Source: Geothrix rubra (GTDB lineage: Bacteria; Acidobacteriota; Holophagae; Holophagales; Holophagaceae). From it: a stretch of DNA of 64,000 nucleotides. The position numbers and the translations under genes were made by a program. The notes beneath the pieces were generated by a model. The model saw only the letters and a program-made list of their open reading frames with translations. It was not told where the DNA came from and ran no database searches. The number at the start of each line of letters is the position of its first letter. Within the stretch, counting starts at the first letter, position 1. The stretch is from contig NZ_BSDD01000001.1 of NCBI RefSeq assembly GCF_030268065.1, forward strand, positions 868,001 to 932,000. Reading direction: 5' to 3'. Shown here piece after piece: positions 47,871 through 57,270 of the stretch.

Positions 47871-48484
47871 CCCTGGGCCTCCTCGAGCTCGAGGTCGATG
47901 GGATCGAGGGCCATCAGGGCCTCCACGGAAAGGTCGGGACACAAGCGGCCCGACAGGACGAGCGGGGCCAGGGGATGGATCTCGCAGCCGAAGGACTTCA
48001 TGAAGAGGCTGGCCAGCGCCCCCTGGGCCTTGGCGGAGGAGGCCGTGGTCCAGAGCAGGCCGCCCTTGAGGTCCCAGGCCACCTCCACCACCTTGGGCAC
48101 CGGCAGCACCTTCCGGAGCAGCTCGACCTTGATCTCGTCCTGCAGGGAGAGGCGGGCCTCCTTGCCCAGGAAGGCCAGGTCCTTCTCCTGGACCAGCTGC
48201 TGGGCACGGAGATCCACGTGGGCCTTGAGCAGGGACGGCGGCACCCGGCGGGTGTCGATGCGGAGGGCGAAGACGGCGAAGCGCTCCTGGCTGACCCAGT
48301 CCTGCTCCGGCGGCGTGATGAGGGGGTTGCGCCAATCGCACCAGCCCATCCGCTCCTCCTCCAGTCCGTCCTGGAAGGGGCGGAACTGGTCCTGCACCAG
48401 GCCGGCCTGGAGGTCCTCCAGGTCCGGCACGGGCCCGAGCACCAGGAACCGCTTGAGGGAGACCGAACCCTGCAGCATGCTCAT
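47867..48484 (-). CDS. RdgC-like N-terminal-part protein
   Basis: 205 residues. MSMLQGSVSLKRFLVLGPVPD opening, then LLRKVLPVPKVVEVAWDLKG and AQGALASLFMKSFGCEIHPL, which resemble recombination-associated RdgC. RdgC binds double-stranded DNA as a ring and restrains RecA. E. coli RdgC is one ~300-residue chain; here the chain ends early and the next gene continues it, linked by ATGA. Homology judged by eye only. Confidence 0.58.
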   Translation of the reverse strand: MSMLQGSVSLKRFLVLGPVPDLEDLQAGLVQDQFRPFQDGLEEERMGWCDWRNPLITPPEQDWVSQERFAVFALRIDTRRVPPSLLKAHVDLRAQQLVQEKDLAFLGKEARLSLQDEIKVELLRKVLPVPKVVEVAWDLKGGLLWTTASSAKAQGALASLFMKSFGCEIHPLAPLVLSGRLCPDLSVEALMALDPIDLELEEAQG

Positions 48485-49404
48485 CGGCGCCGCCTTCCAT
48501 CGAAAAATCCACGAAGCATCTGCCAGAGCCCACCGCCCCCGCCGCTCCGGTCGGGCCGGAGCACTTCGGGGACCTCCCCGTCGCCCGGCAGGGGCAGCAT
48601 GGGATCGTTCGCCAGCAGGAGCACGGCGGTGATGTTGTCGCGGCCGCCCTGGGCCAGGGCCTCCTCCACGAGCAGGTCCAGGCTCCGCCTCGGCGTCTGA
48701 TCCCGCCTCAGCACGTCGAGGATCCGCTCGTCGGAGAGCTCCCCGTGCAGGCCATCGGAACAGCAGAGCAGCCGGTCCCCGCGGCGGAGCGCCAGCCGGT
48801 AGAGGGCCACCTGCAGCGGCTGGGGCGACCCCAGGGCCTGGGTGATCATGTTGCGCTGGGGATGGGTGCGGGCCTGCTCGCGGGTCAGGCTGCCCTGGGC
48901 CACCAGGTCGTTCACCAGCGTCTGGTCCTCCGTGATCTGGTGGAGCTGGCCCTGGCGGTAGAGGTAGGCGCGGGAATCCCCGATCTGCGCGATGTAGGCG
49001 TGGCCGCTCCAGACCACCGCAGCGGTGAGCGTGGAGCCCATCCCCCGCGCGGTCCGGTCATCGTCGGAGTAGCGCAGCACCGCATCGCTGGCCTGCTCCA
49101 CGGCCGTCACCAGGGCCTGGATGAGCTCCTCTTCCCTGGCCTTGGTCGTGGCCAGGCGGCCCCAGTGCCCGAAGAGGTAGACCGAGACGGCCGCCAGGCC
49201 TTCCCGGCTGGCCACCTCGCCGGCCGCCGCGCCGCCCATGCCGTCGGCCACGGCCACGAGCAGACCGGGATCGCCCACCTTGAGGGACCGCGAAGGACTG
49301 TTGAGGATGGGTTCCTCGCCGTCCAGCGCGCTCAGGAGATAGGCATCCTCGTTGTTCTTCCGGACCTTGCCCGGATGGGTGATGGCGGCGTAATCGATGA
49401 GCAT
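48481..49404 (-). CDS. PP2C-type serine/threonine phosphatase
   Basis: 307 residues from ATG 49404 (MLIDYAAITHPGKVRKNNED); a TTG 45 bases earlier is an alternative. Metal-binding motifs RKNNEDAYL, VADGMGGAAAGE, GDSRAYLYR and GRDNITAVLL. C-terminal tail of ~45 residues with Gly and Arg runs. Dephosphorylates Ser/Thr in cytoplasmic proteins. Ends as ATGA into the RdgC-like pair. Confidence 0.92.
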   Translation of the reverse strand: MLIDYAAITHPGKVRKNNEDAYLLSALDGEEPILNSPSRSLKVGDPGLLVAVADGMGGAAAGEVASREGLAAVSVYLFGHWGRLATTKAREEELIQALVTAVEQASDAVLRYSDDDRTARGMGSTLTAAVVWSGHAYIAQIGDSRAYLYRQGQLHQITEDQTLVNDLVAQGSLTREQARTHPQRNMITQALGSPQPLQVALYRLALRRGDRLLCCSDGLHGELSDERILDVLRRDQTPRRSLDLLVEEALAQGGRDNITAVLLLANDPMLPLPGDGEVPEVLRPDRSGGGGGLWQMLRGFFDGRRRR

Positions 49405-49547
49405 GAAGCGAGACGGCCCTGCCGGACGGTGGGATGCGGGAAGATTCAACGGCCCTTTGCGTTCATCATACCGGGAGGGGGAGTGGATCGCATGAAGGAA
49501 GGCGCCGGGAAATCGGGACTCGGGGCATGGGCCGCCGGGGCGCGGGC

Positions 49548-50417
49548 ATGAACGGCCCCCTGGCCATCCTGGGACCGGGGGTGCTCGGCCTCTCCACGGC
49601 CCAGTGGGCCGCTGAGCGGGGACTGGCCGTGCGGCTGCTCGGGCGCGATGCGGAGCACGCGGCCCGCGGACGCACGGGGATCGAGCGCCGCTGGGAGTCG
49701 GCAGTCCGGAAGGGCCGGCTGGACCCGGCGGCTCACGCCGCGGCCAGCGCCCGGCTGGAGGCCCTCCCCTTCGGCCCGGCGGCCCTCGACGGAGCCGCGG
49801 CCTTCCTGGAGGCGATTCCCGAGGTGGTCGAAGCCAAGGTCCGGGTGCTGGCCGCCGCAGCGGCCTGGGGGGGCCCGGACCTGCCCGTGCTCAGCGGCAC
49901 CTCCGGCCTGCCCGTCACGGATCTGGCGAGGGAGGCCGGGCTCCGGGATCGGCTCCTGGGGTTCCACCTCTTCGTGCCCGTCCCCCGCATGGCGGTGGTG
50001 GAGCTGGTGGTTCCCGACGGCACGCCCCAGGCCTGGGTGGACCGGGCCCGCGACCTGGCCGGGGCGCTCGGGAAACAGGTGGCCCAGGTGCGGGACCAGG
50101 CGGGCTTCGCCGCAGCACGGATGGCCCTGGCGCAGGGCCTCGAGGCAATGCGGCTCCTGGAGGCCGGCATCGCCGCAGCGGAGGATCTCGATGCGCTGAT
50201 GACCCTGGGCTACGGGCATCCGGTGGGTCCGCTGGAACTGTCCGACCGGGTGGGCCTGGACCTGCGCCTGGCCATCGCCGAGGGCATCCACCGCAGCACC
50301 GGCGATCCGCGGTTCGCGCCGCCCAGGCTCCTGCAGGAGAAGGTGGCCCGCGGCGAGACGGGCCAGCGCGCCGGCCGCGGGTTCTACCATTGGGACGCCT
50401 CCGGGAGACGCGCATGA
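49548..50417 (+). CDS. 3-hydroxyacyl-CoA dehydrogenase family protein
   Basis: 289 residues from ATG 49548. NAD-binding motif LAILGPGVLGLSTAQ, then SGTSGLPVTDL, FHLFVPVPRMAVVELV (the conserved FNP/FF region of the family is FHLF here) and a C-terminal ELSDRVGLDLRL domain. Oxidises L-3-hydroxyacyl-CoA in beta-oxidation or a related pathway. The usual FFNPVP is altered, so substrate is uncertain. ATGA joins it to the tiny membrane gene. Confidence 0.85.
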   Translation: MNGPLAILGPGVLGLSTAQWAAERGLAVRLLGRDAEHAARGRTGIERRWESAVRKGRLDPAAHAAASARLEALPFGPAALDGAAAFLEAIPEVVEAKVRVLAAAAAWGGPDLPVLSGTSGLPVTDLAREAGLRDRLLGFHLFVPVPRMAVVELVVPDGTPQAWVDRARDLAGALGKQVAQVRDQAGFAAARMALAQGLEAMRLLEAGIAAAEDLDALMTLGYGHPVGPLELSDRVGLDLRLAIAEGIHRSTGDPRFAPPRLLQEKVARGETGQRAGRGFYHWDASGRRA

Positions 50418-50566
50418 ACATTGTGCTGATCGTCACAGGCGCCGCGATCCTCGTGCTGGTGCTGCTCCTGGCCTACAAGATAGGCAGGTTCCTGCTGCGG
50501 CTGTGCGTGGGGCTCCTCGCGCTGGCTCTGCTAAGCTGGTGGCTCTGGAACCTGTTCCACTCCTGA
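50414..50566 (+). CDS. Tiny hydrophobic membrane protein
   Basis: 50 residues (MNIVLIVTGAAILVLVLLLA...), overlapping the dehydrogenase stop as ATGA. Two hydrophobic stretches separated by KIGRFLLRLC suggest one or two membrane helices. A very small product, supported by its overlap and by an open frame. Function unknown. Confidence 0.6.
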   Translation: MNIVLIVTGAAILVLVLLLAYKIGRFLLRLCVGLLALALLSWWLWNLFHS

Positions 50567-50587
50567 ATCCAGCCACGAGGAGCAAGC

Positions 50588-50788
50588 ATGGCCGCCATCT
50601 CCTGCACCCATTGCGGCGCCGATCTGACCGCCCCCCAGAGCGTCCGCATCGCCGAGTACCAGTTCGGCCACCTCGAGAAGGTCTCCGAGGATCCGGGCTT
50701 CAAGTACCGCTTCGACCAGCCGGACAACTACACGATCCTCTGCAACTCCTGCAAGCGCCTCGTCCGCACGCTGCCCATCGCCAAGTAG
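50588..50788 (+). CDS. Small zinc-ribbon protein
   Basis: 66 residues, ATG 50588 with GAGGAG upstream. Two CxxC pairs (ISCTHCGADL and LCNSCKR) form a zinc ribbon. Between them is an acidic/aromatic segment (YQFGHLEKVSEDPGFKYRF). No family name. The gene is followed by a long symmetric terminator. Confidence 0.7.
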   Translation: MAAISCTHCGADLTAPQSVRIAEYQFGHLEKVSEDPGFKYRFDQPDNYTILCNSCKRLVRTLPIAK

Positions 50789-50800
50789 GCAACCGGCCCC

Positions 50801-50845
50801 CCTCAAACGAAGAACGGCCCCGATGGGGCCGTTCTTCGTTTGAGG
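50801..50845. terminator. Bidirectional terminator
   Basis: 21-bp perfect stem, CCTCAAACGAAGAACGGCCCC (50801-50821) and complement (50825-50845), GAT loop. It sits between the small zinc-ribbon gene and the end of pilQ and can serve both. Confidence 0.85.
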
Positions 50846-50852
50846 CCTGCCA

Positions 50853-52931
50853 TCAGCCGCGCAGGATGTGCGGCGTGATGAAGATCAGCAGCTCGGCGTT
50901 GGACTCCGACTTGGTCTTCGAGCGGAACAGGGCGCCGAGGATCGGGATCCGGGAAAGGAAGGGGACACCGGTCATGCCGTTGGTGCGGTTCGTGACATAG
51001 ACGCCGCCGAGCACGGCCGTGCCGCCGTCGCGGACGAGCACCTGCGTGTCCAGGGCCTTCCGGACGATGGTGGGCGTGCCGTTCACGGTGCGGCTGAAGT
51101 CGGCCTCGGCCTTCTCCAGCTTGATGTCCATGATGATCGTGCCCTCGTTGGTGATCTGGGGCGTGACGTCGAGCTGGAGGTTTGCATCCGCGAAGGCCAC
51201 GGTGATGGCACCGCCCTGGGCCCCGCCCTGCTGGGTGGGATAGGGGATCTTCTCGCCGCTGAGGATGGTCGCCTTCTTGTTGTTCTGGGTCACCACCTTC
51301 GGGGAGGAGACGATCTTCACGACGCCTTCCGTCTCCAGGGCCTGCAGGACCGCGTTCACGCTGAACCGGTCGCTCAGGAAGGAGAACCAGAACTCGCCGG
51401 CGGGGTTCGCGATGCTGGTCACGCCATCCTTGCCAGGGGCCCAGGCCACGCCCGCGGTCTGCCCGGAGGCCGGGCGGTTGAATCCCGTCGCGCCATTCCA
51501 GAACGGGGAGGCCGTCCCCAGCCAGGGGGTCGAGGTGGAGCTGCTGCCTCCGCTGGTGATGGCCACATTGCCGCTGTTGGACTGCGGCCACTTCACGCCG
51601 AAGGCCTGCTGCCAGTTCTTGTTGGCCTCCACCACCCGGGCCTCGATCTGCACCTGGGGGATCTGCACGTCGAGGGTCTGGATGAGCTCGTCGATGACCT
51701 TCAGGTTCTTGGGCAGGTCCGTGATGATGAGCGTGTTGGTGCGGTCGTCCAGGATGACGGAGCCGCGCTTGGTCAGCATGTCCTTGAGGATCTTCTGGAC
51801 GTCGCTCACCTTGGCGTAGGACAGGGGACGGGTCATGGTCTGGAGGTCACCGGCCAGGGCCTTGGTCTCCTCCAGCTTCTTCCGGTCCTCCTCCTCCTTC
51901 TGGAGCTTCTCCATCTTGGCGACCCGGAGGACGCCATTCTGGATCTCCTTGCCGAGCCCCGCGTTCTTGAGGACCACGTCCAGCACCTGGTCCCAGGGGG
52001 TGTCCGTGAACCGGACGCCGAGGGTGCCCTGGACATCAGGATCGATCACGAGGTTCAGCTTGCCGGTGTCGGCCAGGATCCGGAGCAGTTCCCGGATGTC
52101 CGTGTTCTGGAGGTCGATGGTGATCCGGGCGCCCGTGTAGTTGTACTGGGTCTCGCCCAGGGTCCGGCCGGCAGACCGCGATGGCGAAGGGGCGGCGGGC
52201 CGGGGCTTCTCGGGCTCCGGAACCTGGATCGCATCGGGACTGGCCACGGGCAGCGCCGTGGAGGCCGCAAGCTGGGGAAGGCTCTGGAACGCCCCGCCGG
52301 CGCTGGGAAGCGGCAGGAGGGCCTTCGCGGCCACCACAGGGGCCTGGGTCGGTACCGGGGCGGCCGCGGGCGGCGTCACCGGGGCCGGCGCAGCCTGGGC
52401 CGTCACGACCTCCGCGGGCACGGGCATCGACGGAGAGACCACCGGGGCGATCGTCCCGAGGCTGGCCCGCACCGCGCCCTGGCCGGGCGCCAGCAGCAGC
52501 TGGACCCCATCGGCCGTGGTGTCCACGGTCACCTGGGTGCCGGAAGCCACTTCCAGGACGAGGCGGGTCACCGGATGGGGCGCCGCGACGAACTGGCCCA
52601 GGCGGGCCTTGCGGACCAGGGGATGGTTCAGTCCCGCGAGATCCTTCCGCGTGACGAGGGTGCCCCGCTCGACCCCGGGCAGGTCCACCACCACCCGCAT
52701 GGGCGAGGAGAGGACCTGGACTCCCGGCTTGGCCGAGAATCCCGGGACCCTCAGGACGACCTTCGCCCCGGCCCCGTCGGAGACGAGGGTGGCGGACTGG
52801 AGGGTCGCCGCGGTGTGGGCCGGGACGAAGCCGGTTTCCGATTCGAGGGGAGCGGCCAGGAGGGATCCCGCTTGGATCCCCGCCAGGACCACGCCCCCTG
52901 CGACCAGCAAGGAACTCAGGCGAGCATTCAT
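50853..52931 (-). CDS. pilQ: Type IV pilus secretin PilQ
   Basis: 692 residues. Signal peptide, AMIN domains (ATLVSDGAGAKVVLRVPGFSA), a Pro/Ala linker, the STN segment (ARITIDLQNTDIRELLRIL), then the secretin body with VEANKNWQQAFGVKW and the C-terminal VPFLSRIPILGALFRS. Forms the outer-membrane pore for the pilus. Overlaps pilP as ATGA, last gene of the pilMNOPQ operon. Confidence 0.95.
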   Translation of the reverse strand: MNARLSSLLVAGGVVLAGIQAGSLLAAPLESETGFVPAHTAATLQSATLVSDGAGAKVVLRVPGFSAKPGVQVLSSPMRVVVDLPGVERGTLVTRKDLAGLNHPLVRKARLGQFVAAPHPVTRLVLEVASGTQVTVDTTADGVQLLLAPGQGAVRASLGTIAPVVSPSMPVPAEVVTAQAAPAPVTPPAAAPVPTQAPVVAAKALLPLPSAGGAFQSLPQLAASTALPVASPDAIQVPEPEKPRPAAPSPSRSAGRTLGETQYNYTGARITIDLQNTDIRELLRILADTGKLNLVIDPDVQGTLGVRFTDTPWDQVLDVVLKNAGLGKEIQNGVLRVAKMEKLQKEEEDRKKLEETKALAGDLQTMTRPLSYAKVSDVQKILKDMLTKRGSVILDDRTNTLIITDLPKNLKVIDELIQTLDVQIPQVQIEARVVEANKNWQQAFGVKWPQSNSGNVAITSGGSSSTSTPWLGTASPFWNGATGFNRPASGQTAGVAWAPGKDGVTSIANPAGEFWFSFLSDRFSVNAVLQALETEGVVKIVSSPKVVTQNNKKATILSGEKIPYPTQQGGAQGGAITVAFADANLQLDVTPQITNEGTIIMDIKLEKAEADFSRTVNGTPTIVRKALDTQVLVRDGGTAVLGGVYVTNRTNGMTGVPFLSRIPILGALFRSKTKSESNAELLIFITPHILRG

Positions 52932-53380
52932 CGATTACCCTCCTCGCGCTTGAACGTCTTGGTAACGGTGCGGAAGACCGAACGGTTGGTGGTGTTCAGT
53001 TCCCACTGATGGAAGATCACGGCGCTGTCAGTGATGGCGGCGATCTCTCCATCCTTGAATCGGTGGCCGACGGGCAGCCACCGGACATTTCCCCGACTGT
53101 CGGAGATGATTGCGAAATTCTTGCCATCCCGGCGGAGGACGCCCTTCACGGAGATGTCGTCCAGGAGGTCCTGGGCATCCGTGGGACGGTCATCCCGGGG
53201 GGTCGCGAAGGGATCCCGCTGGATGACGGGCTTGTAGGGCGTGGCCTTGATGATGGCCACATCCTCGGGAACGGGCGCGGCAGCCGGCACCGGGCCGGTC
53301 GTGGCCGGGGCGGGCGCGGGCGCCTGGGCGAGCAGGAGGGTCCCGGCGAGGAAGGCGAGGGGCTGGAGGCGATGGGCCAT
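52928..53380 (-). CDS. pilP: Type IV pilus lipoprotein/assembly protein PilP
   Basis: 150 residues from ATG 53380. Signal, Pro/Ala linker, then VIQRDPFATPRDDR and the C-terminal beta domain with VKGVLRRDGKNFAIISDSRGNV. PilP links the inner-membrane PilNO complex to PilQ. No clear lipobox Cys is seen. Position and overlap with pilQ support the call. Confidence 0.87.
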   Translation of the reverse strand: MAHRLQPLAFLAGTLLLAQAPAPAPATTGPVPAAAPVPEDVAIIKATPYKPVIQRDPFATPRDDRPTDAQDLLDDISVKGVLRRDGKNFAIISDSRGNVRWLPVGHRFKDGEIAAITDSAVIFHQWELNTTNRSVFRTVTKTFKREEGNR

Positions 53381-53391
53381 GGCTGGGTTCC

Positions 53392-54000
53392 TCAATCCTT
53401 CTCCGGAGCCGGAGCGGCGGGAGCCGCCGGCTTCCTGGCAGGGGGCTCGGCCGGGGGCGGCTCGGGATTGTAGACGAAGGCGCTGACGGTGCACTTCACC
53501 GAGGCGGGATAGACGCTGCGGCTGTCGGTCTTCCGGGTGATCTCGATGTTGGACAGGTTGATGATCTTGTCGTAGCCGGAGATGAGCGAGGCGAACTGGC
53601 CGAAGCTGTGGTAGCCCACCCGGAACTCGAAGGCCACGGGCTTCTCGGTGTAGTAGGTGGACTTCCGGTCCGGCATGAGGGCGAAAGACACCTGGTCGAT
53701 GCCGGCATCATCCGCCAGCTTCTTGATGCGGTAGGGGATCTCGCCGTAGTCGGTTTCCGTGGGCATGATCTTGACGAGCTGCTCGATGCGCTTGTCCTGC
53801 TTGGCGACCTCCTCGCGGAGCTTCTCGTAGTTCGCCTTGAGCAGCTTTCCCTTGTCGACGGAGGCCTGCAGGGCCTGGTTGTCGGCCCGGACGGCCTCGA
53901 GGTCGGTCCTCATGCCGCCGAGCAGGAAGAACACCAGCGCGGCCACCACGATGCCCGCCACCGCACCCACCAGGATCTGTTTCTGGAGCTGGGGATTCAT
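53392..54000 (-). CDS. pilO: Type IV pilus assembly protein PilO
   Basis: 202 residues. One N-terminal helix (QILVGAVAGIVVAALVFFLLG), then a coiled coil (residues ~33-75) and a ferredoxin-like C-terminal domain with EFRVGYHSFGQFASLISGYD. Inner-membrane PilMNOP platform. pilP lies 11 bp downstream. Confidence 0.92.
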   Translation of the reverse strand: MNPQLQKQILVGAVAGIVVAALVFFLLGGMRTDLEAVRADNQALQASVDKGKLLKANYEKLREEVAKQDKRIEQLVKIMPTETDYGEIPYRIKKLADDAGIDQVSFALMPDRKSTYYTEKPVAFEFRVGYHSFGQFASLISGYDKIINLSNIEITRKTDSRSVYPASVKCTVSAFVYNPEPPPAEPPARKPAAPAAPAPEKD

Positions 54001-54008
54001 GATCTACC

Positions 54009-54611
54009 TCAGACGGCGTTCTGGAGTTCGAAGGTGATGGTGAATTCCAGGGATCCGTTCGCCACCCGCTTGGCCCCCGGGTAGTTGATCTTCTGGAACC
54101 AGCGCGTCCGGGACTGGAGATTCCCGTAGAAGGCGTTGATGGCCTCGAAGTTCCGGCTCTCCCCATCAATGGTGATGGTCGATCCCTTCTGGGTGATCTT
54201 CTTGAACCAGACGTCATCGGGGAGGCTGTTCGCAAGCTCTTCGAGGAAGTGGACCGGAAGGGCCTGCTGACGCTTCAGGTTCGTCATCACCTCTTCCTTC
54301 TTCTGCAGGGCCTCCTTCTTCTCTCGGAACTTCTTCTCCAGGGCGATGTAGGGCTCGTACTGCTTCTTGTCACGCTCCAGTTCGGCCTTCTTCTCCTTGG
54401 CATGGTTGAACTCGTTGTTCAGCCAGACGTAGTAGAGGCCGCCGAGCGCCGCGAAGAGGATGCCCACGATGAGCCCGGCGATGGGCAGGCTGGAGCGGGC
54501 CGCACCTTCGCCACCGGAGTAGACCTGGGCCGGTTCGGCGGCCCCCTTGTCGGCGCCCTTCTTGGCCCCCGCGGAGGCCAGCGCGTCACCCAGCAGGTTG
54601 ATCTTGATCAT
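54009..54611 (-). CDS. pilN: Type IV pilus assembly protein PilN
   Basis: 200 residues starting IKINLLGDALASAG, the short motif that binds PilM. One helix (PIAGLIVGILFAALGGLYYVW), a long coiled coil rich in Lys/Glu, then a PilN-type domain with FEAINAFYGNLQSRTRWFQKI. Overlaps pilM as ATGA and precedes pilO by 8 bp. Confidence 0.93.
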   Translation of the reverse strand: MIKINLLGDALASAGAKKGADKGAAEPAQVYSGGEGAARSSLPIAGLIVGILFAALGGLYYVWLNNEFNHAKEKKAELERDKKQYEPYIALEKKFREKKEALQKKEEVMTNLKRQQALPVHFLEELANSLPDDVWFKKITQKGSTITIDGESRNFEAINAFYGNLQSRTRWFQKINYPGAKRVANGSLEFTITFELQNAV

Positions 54612-55690
54612 CGGTCCCCCACTTGGCGCAAGGCCAGCCCGACCACGACGGCGGCGGCGCCCCCGATCTCCCGCACGGTGACGGGATCCTCGGTCCGGCC
54701 ATCCACTTCGATGAGCTGGAAGGGATTCAGGCGGTCCACGGAGACGCGGAGCCGGTCGGCAAGCACGTCGAGCAGCCCGTGGGCCAGGGAGCCGCCGCCG
54801 GCCAGAAGCACCCGGTCCAGGCGGTCCACCTTGAAGCTGCTCTTGAAGAAGTCGAGGGTCCGGCTGAGCTCGTCGGCGAAGGCGTCGGACACGGCGTTGA
54901 TCGAGGGCTGCACCTCTTCGGGCGTGCGGCCATCGGCCTGCTGCCCTCGCTTCAGCTGCTCGGAGGCCTCGCGGCCGAGGCCCCAGTCCTCCATCAGCTT
55001 TTCCGAATAGCGGCCACTGCCCCAGGCCATGTCCCGCCAGAAGACCGACTTGCCGCCGACCATCATGGTGAGGTTGGTGAAGGTCGCGCCCATGTTCACC
55101 AGGGCGACCACCTCGTCCCGCCCCGCGCCGACGCTGTTCACCTCATAGGCGTTCTGGAGGGCGAAGACGTCCACATCCACGACCTTGGGCGCACACCCGG
55201 CCTGGGTCACGCAGCTCACATAGGACTCGAGCTTGTCCTTGCGGCAGGCCACCAGGACGACGTCCATGTTGCCTTCCTGGGCCCGCTCCTCGATGAGGTA
55301 ATAATCCAGCGCGTAGGAATCGAGCCCCTGGCCGGCCGGGAAGAAACTCTCGGCTTCCCATCGGACCGATTCCGCCAATTCCGCCTGGCTCATCAGGGGG
55401 AATGTCACTTTTTTGACCATGACCTGCTGGCCGGATACGGAGATCGCCACATCCTTGGCCTTGATTTTCTGTTCTGCGAGTATCTGACGGATAGCCGACG
55501 CTACAGCGTTGCTATCCATGATGTCGCCATCCACGATGGCGTCGGCGGCAAGGGGGATCTGCCCCAGCTTCTGCAGACGGTAGCGGGTGGAACCACCCTT
55601 CCCCACCTGCTGCAGTTCACAGACTTTCACTGAGCTGGAACCGATATCCAAGCCGACAAGACTTTTGGTTTTGCTTCCGAAAAGACCCAC
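54608..55690 (-). CDS. pilM: Type IV pilus assembly protein PilM (actin-like)
   Basis: 360 residues from GTG 55690, which has GAGG 6 bases upstream (a GTG 12 bases earlier is less well placed). Actin-like ATPase: LVGLDIGSSSVKVCEL at the N-terminus, GAGRDEVVALVNMGATFTNL, LLAGGGSLAHGLLDVLADRL. Cytoplasmic ring that binds PilN. First gene of the minus-strand operon. Confidence 0.93.
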   Translation of the reverse strand: MGLFGSKTKSLVGLDIGSSSVKVCELQQVGKGGSTRYRLQKLGQIPLAADAIVDGDIMDSNAVASAIRQILAEQKIKAKDVAISVSGQQVMVKKVTFPLMSQAELAESVRWEAESFFPAGQGLDSYALDYYLIEERAQEGNMDVVLVACRKDKLESYVSCVTQAGCAPKVVDVDVFALQNAYEVNSVGAGRDEVVALVNMGATFTNLTMMVGGKSVFWRDMAWGSGRYSEKLMEDWGLGREASEQLKRGQQADGRTPEEVQPSINAVSDAFADELSRTLDFFKSSFKVDRLDRVLLAGGGSLAHGLLDVLADRLRVSVDRLNPFQLIEVDGRTEDPVTVREIGGAAAVVVGLALRQVGDR

Positions 55691-55768
55691 CGGACGCCTC
55701 ACTTGGAGAATTAGGTAAAGGAAATGGTACCGCCGGACAGGATTACGTCAAGGTTAACTATTTTTGCG

Positions 55769-56536
55769 TCAGCCTTCCTCCGGCTCCCACCCCACGAGCA
55801 CGGCGGTGATATTGTCCTCACCCCCGTTGTTCCGGGCCACGGAGATCAAGGCTTCCACCGCGGTCTGTAGGTTCGGCGACTGATTCACAATGTCCCAGAT
55901 CTGAGCATCGCCCACCATTCCTGACAGGCCGTCGGAACAAAGCAAAAGCCGGTCCGATTTCCCAAGTTCCAGTTCCTGGACCTCAACTTCGAGGTCCCCC
56001 CCGTTTCCCAGGGCCTGGGTGATCACGTTGCGAAAGGGGTGCACCCGGGCTTCCGAAGGGGTGAGGATCCCATTGGCCACCTGCTCGGCCACCCAGCTGT
56101 GGTCCCGGGTCACCTGGCGGATCTCCTCCTTGTTGAGGATATAGGCCCGGCTATCCCCGACATGGGCGAGGGTCGCCTTCGTGCCGCTCAGGAGGCAGGC
56201 CACCACGGTGGAGCCCATGGTCTCCCGCTCCGGGTTCCTGCGGATGTCGTCGGCGATGGCCTGATCCGAGAGGAGGAGGGCCACCTTCAGGCGGTTCCCG
56301 TCGAAGCTCAGGGTGGTGTCGTATTCCAGGGGCCAGGTGCGGTCCTTCTCCGTGGTCTCGCCCACGAACTGGGCCACCCGCTCGACGACGATGCGGCTGG
56401 CGACCTCCCCTGCGGCGTGTCCGCCCAGGCCGTCCGCCACCACATAGAGGCCCAGCTCCGGCGCCGCCAGGAAGCTGTCCTCGTTGTGCTTGCGCACGCA
56501 GCCAACATCCGTCATTCCTGCGGCGCGAATCGCCAT
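55769..56536 (-). CDS. PP2C-type serine/threonine phosphatase
   Basis: 255 residues from ATG 56536. RKHNEDSFL, VADGLGGHAAGEVAS, GDSRAYI and GGEDNITAVLV motifs are intact, so two Mg/Mn sites are likely. Normal length for bacterial PP2C/Stp. Just 2 bp after the DnaJ-type gene, and upstream of the pilus operon. Confidence 0.93.
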   Translation of the reverse strand: MAIRAAGMTDVGCVRKHNEDSFLAAPELGLYVVADGLGGHAAGEVASRIVVERVAQFVGETTEKDRTWPLEYDTTLSFDGNRLKVALLLSDQAIADDIRRNPERETMGSTVVACLLSGTKATLAHVGDSRAYILNKEEIRQVTRDHSWVAEQVANGILTPSEARVHPFRNVITQALGNGGDLEVEVQELELGKSDRLLLCSDGLSGMVGDAQIWDIVNQSPNLQTAVEALISVARNNGGEDNITAVLVGWEPEEG

Positions 56537-56538
56537 GG

Positions 56539-57270
56539 TCAACCCCTTCCCGTCAATCGGCCCCACAGGTCCTTGAGTTGATCCATGAGACCCGGCTGCA
56601 CGACGGGCGTCTTGCCCTTGCCCTGTCCCTTCCCCCCATGGGCCTGCGGCTGCTGGGGCGGGCGGTGCTTCCGGAGCTTCGGATGGTTCGGCGCCAGCTC
56701 CCGGGCGAGATCGACATGGCGCTGGGCGCGCGCGGCCATGCCCAGCCCATGGAAATGCCCCGCCAGCTTGATGTGGCTCTCCACGTCCTTGGGATCCAGC
56801 CGGACCGCCGTCTCCAGGGCCTTGATCACCGCCCGCACATCGCCGCCTTCCTGCTCGAGGATTCCGGCCAGGAGGGCGTGGTAGGCGGCCTTCGAGCCGT
56901 CCATGCGGATCGCGTAGTGGATCAGGGCACGGGCCTGGTCCACCTTGCCGTCGTTGAAAGCCTCCCGGGCCATGGTGGCCCAGTCTTCGGGGGACCGTTC
57001 CCCGGCCATCTCCTGGGGTCTGGGGGGGGCGGCGGCGGGGGTCGGCGCCTGGGGCCGGGCGGGCTGCTGCTGCTGGAGGGTCAGCCGGCGCCCCGGATCC
57101 TTGAGCATGCTGAAGGCCTCGGCCAGCTCCCGGAACTTCGCCTCGGCCGCCTCCTTCTCCTTCCCGGAGTACCGGTCCGGATGCCACTGCTTCGCGAGGC
57201 GGTGGTACGCGGCCTTGATGTCCTCGTTGGAGGCGTCGGCAGGGATCTCCAGCACTTCGAATGGATTCAT
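56539..57270 (-). CDS. J-domain protein with TPR-like repeats
   Basis: 243 residues from ATG 57270 with GGAAG upstream (MNPFEVLEIPADASNEDI). J domain in residues ~1-65 with HPD (AKQWHPDRYS), a Gln/Pro/Ala-rich linker, then TPR-like helices (residues ~95-200, ARALIHYAIRMDGSKAAYHA). Stimulates an Hsp70 and may hold client proteins. Co-transcribed with the phosphatase. Confidence 0.85.
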   Translation of the reverse strand: MNPFEVLEIPADASNEDIKAAYHRLAKQWHPDRYSGKEKEAAEAKFRELAEAFSMLKDPGRRLTLQQQQPARPQAPTPAAAPPRPQEMAGERSPEDWATMAREAFNDGKVDQARALIHYAIRMDGSKAAYHALLAGILEQEGGDVRAVIKALETAVRLDPKDVESHIKLAGHFHGLGMAARAQRHVDLARELAPNHPKLRKHRPPQQPQAHGGKGQGKGKTPVVQPGLMDQLKDLWGRLTGRG

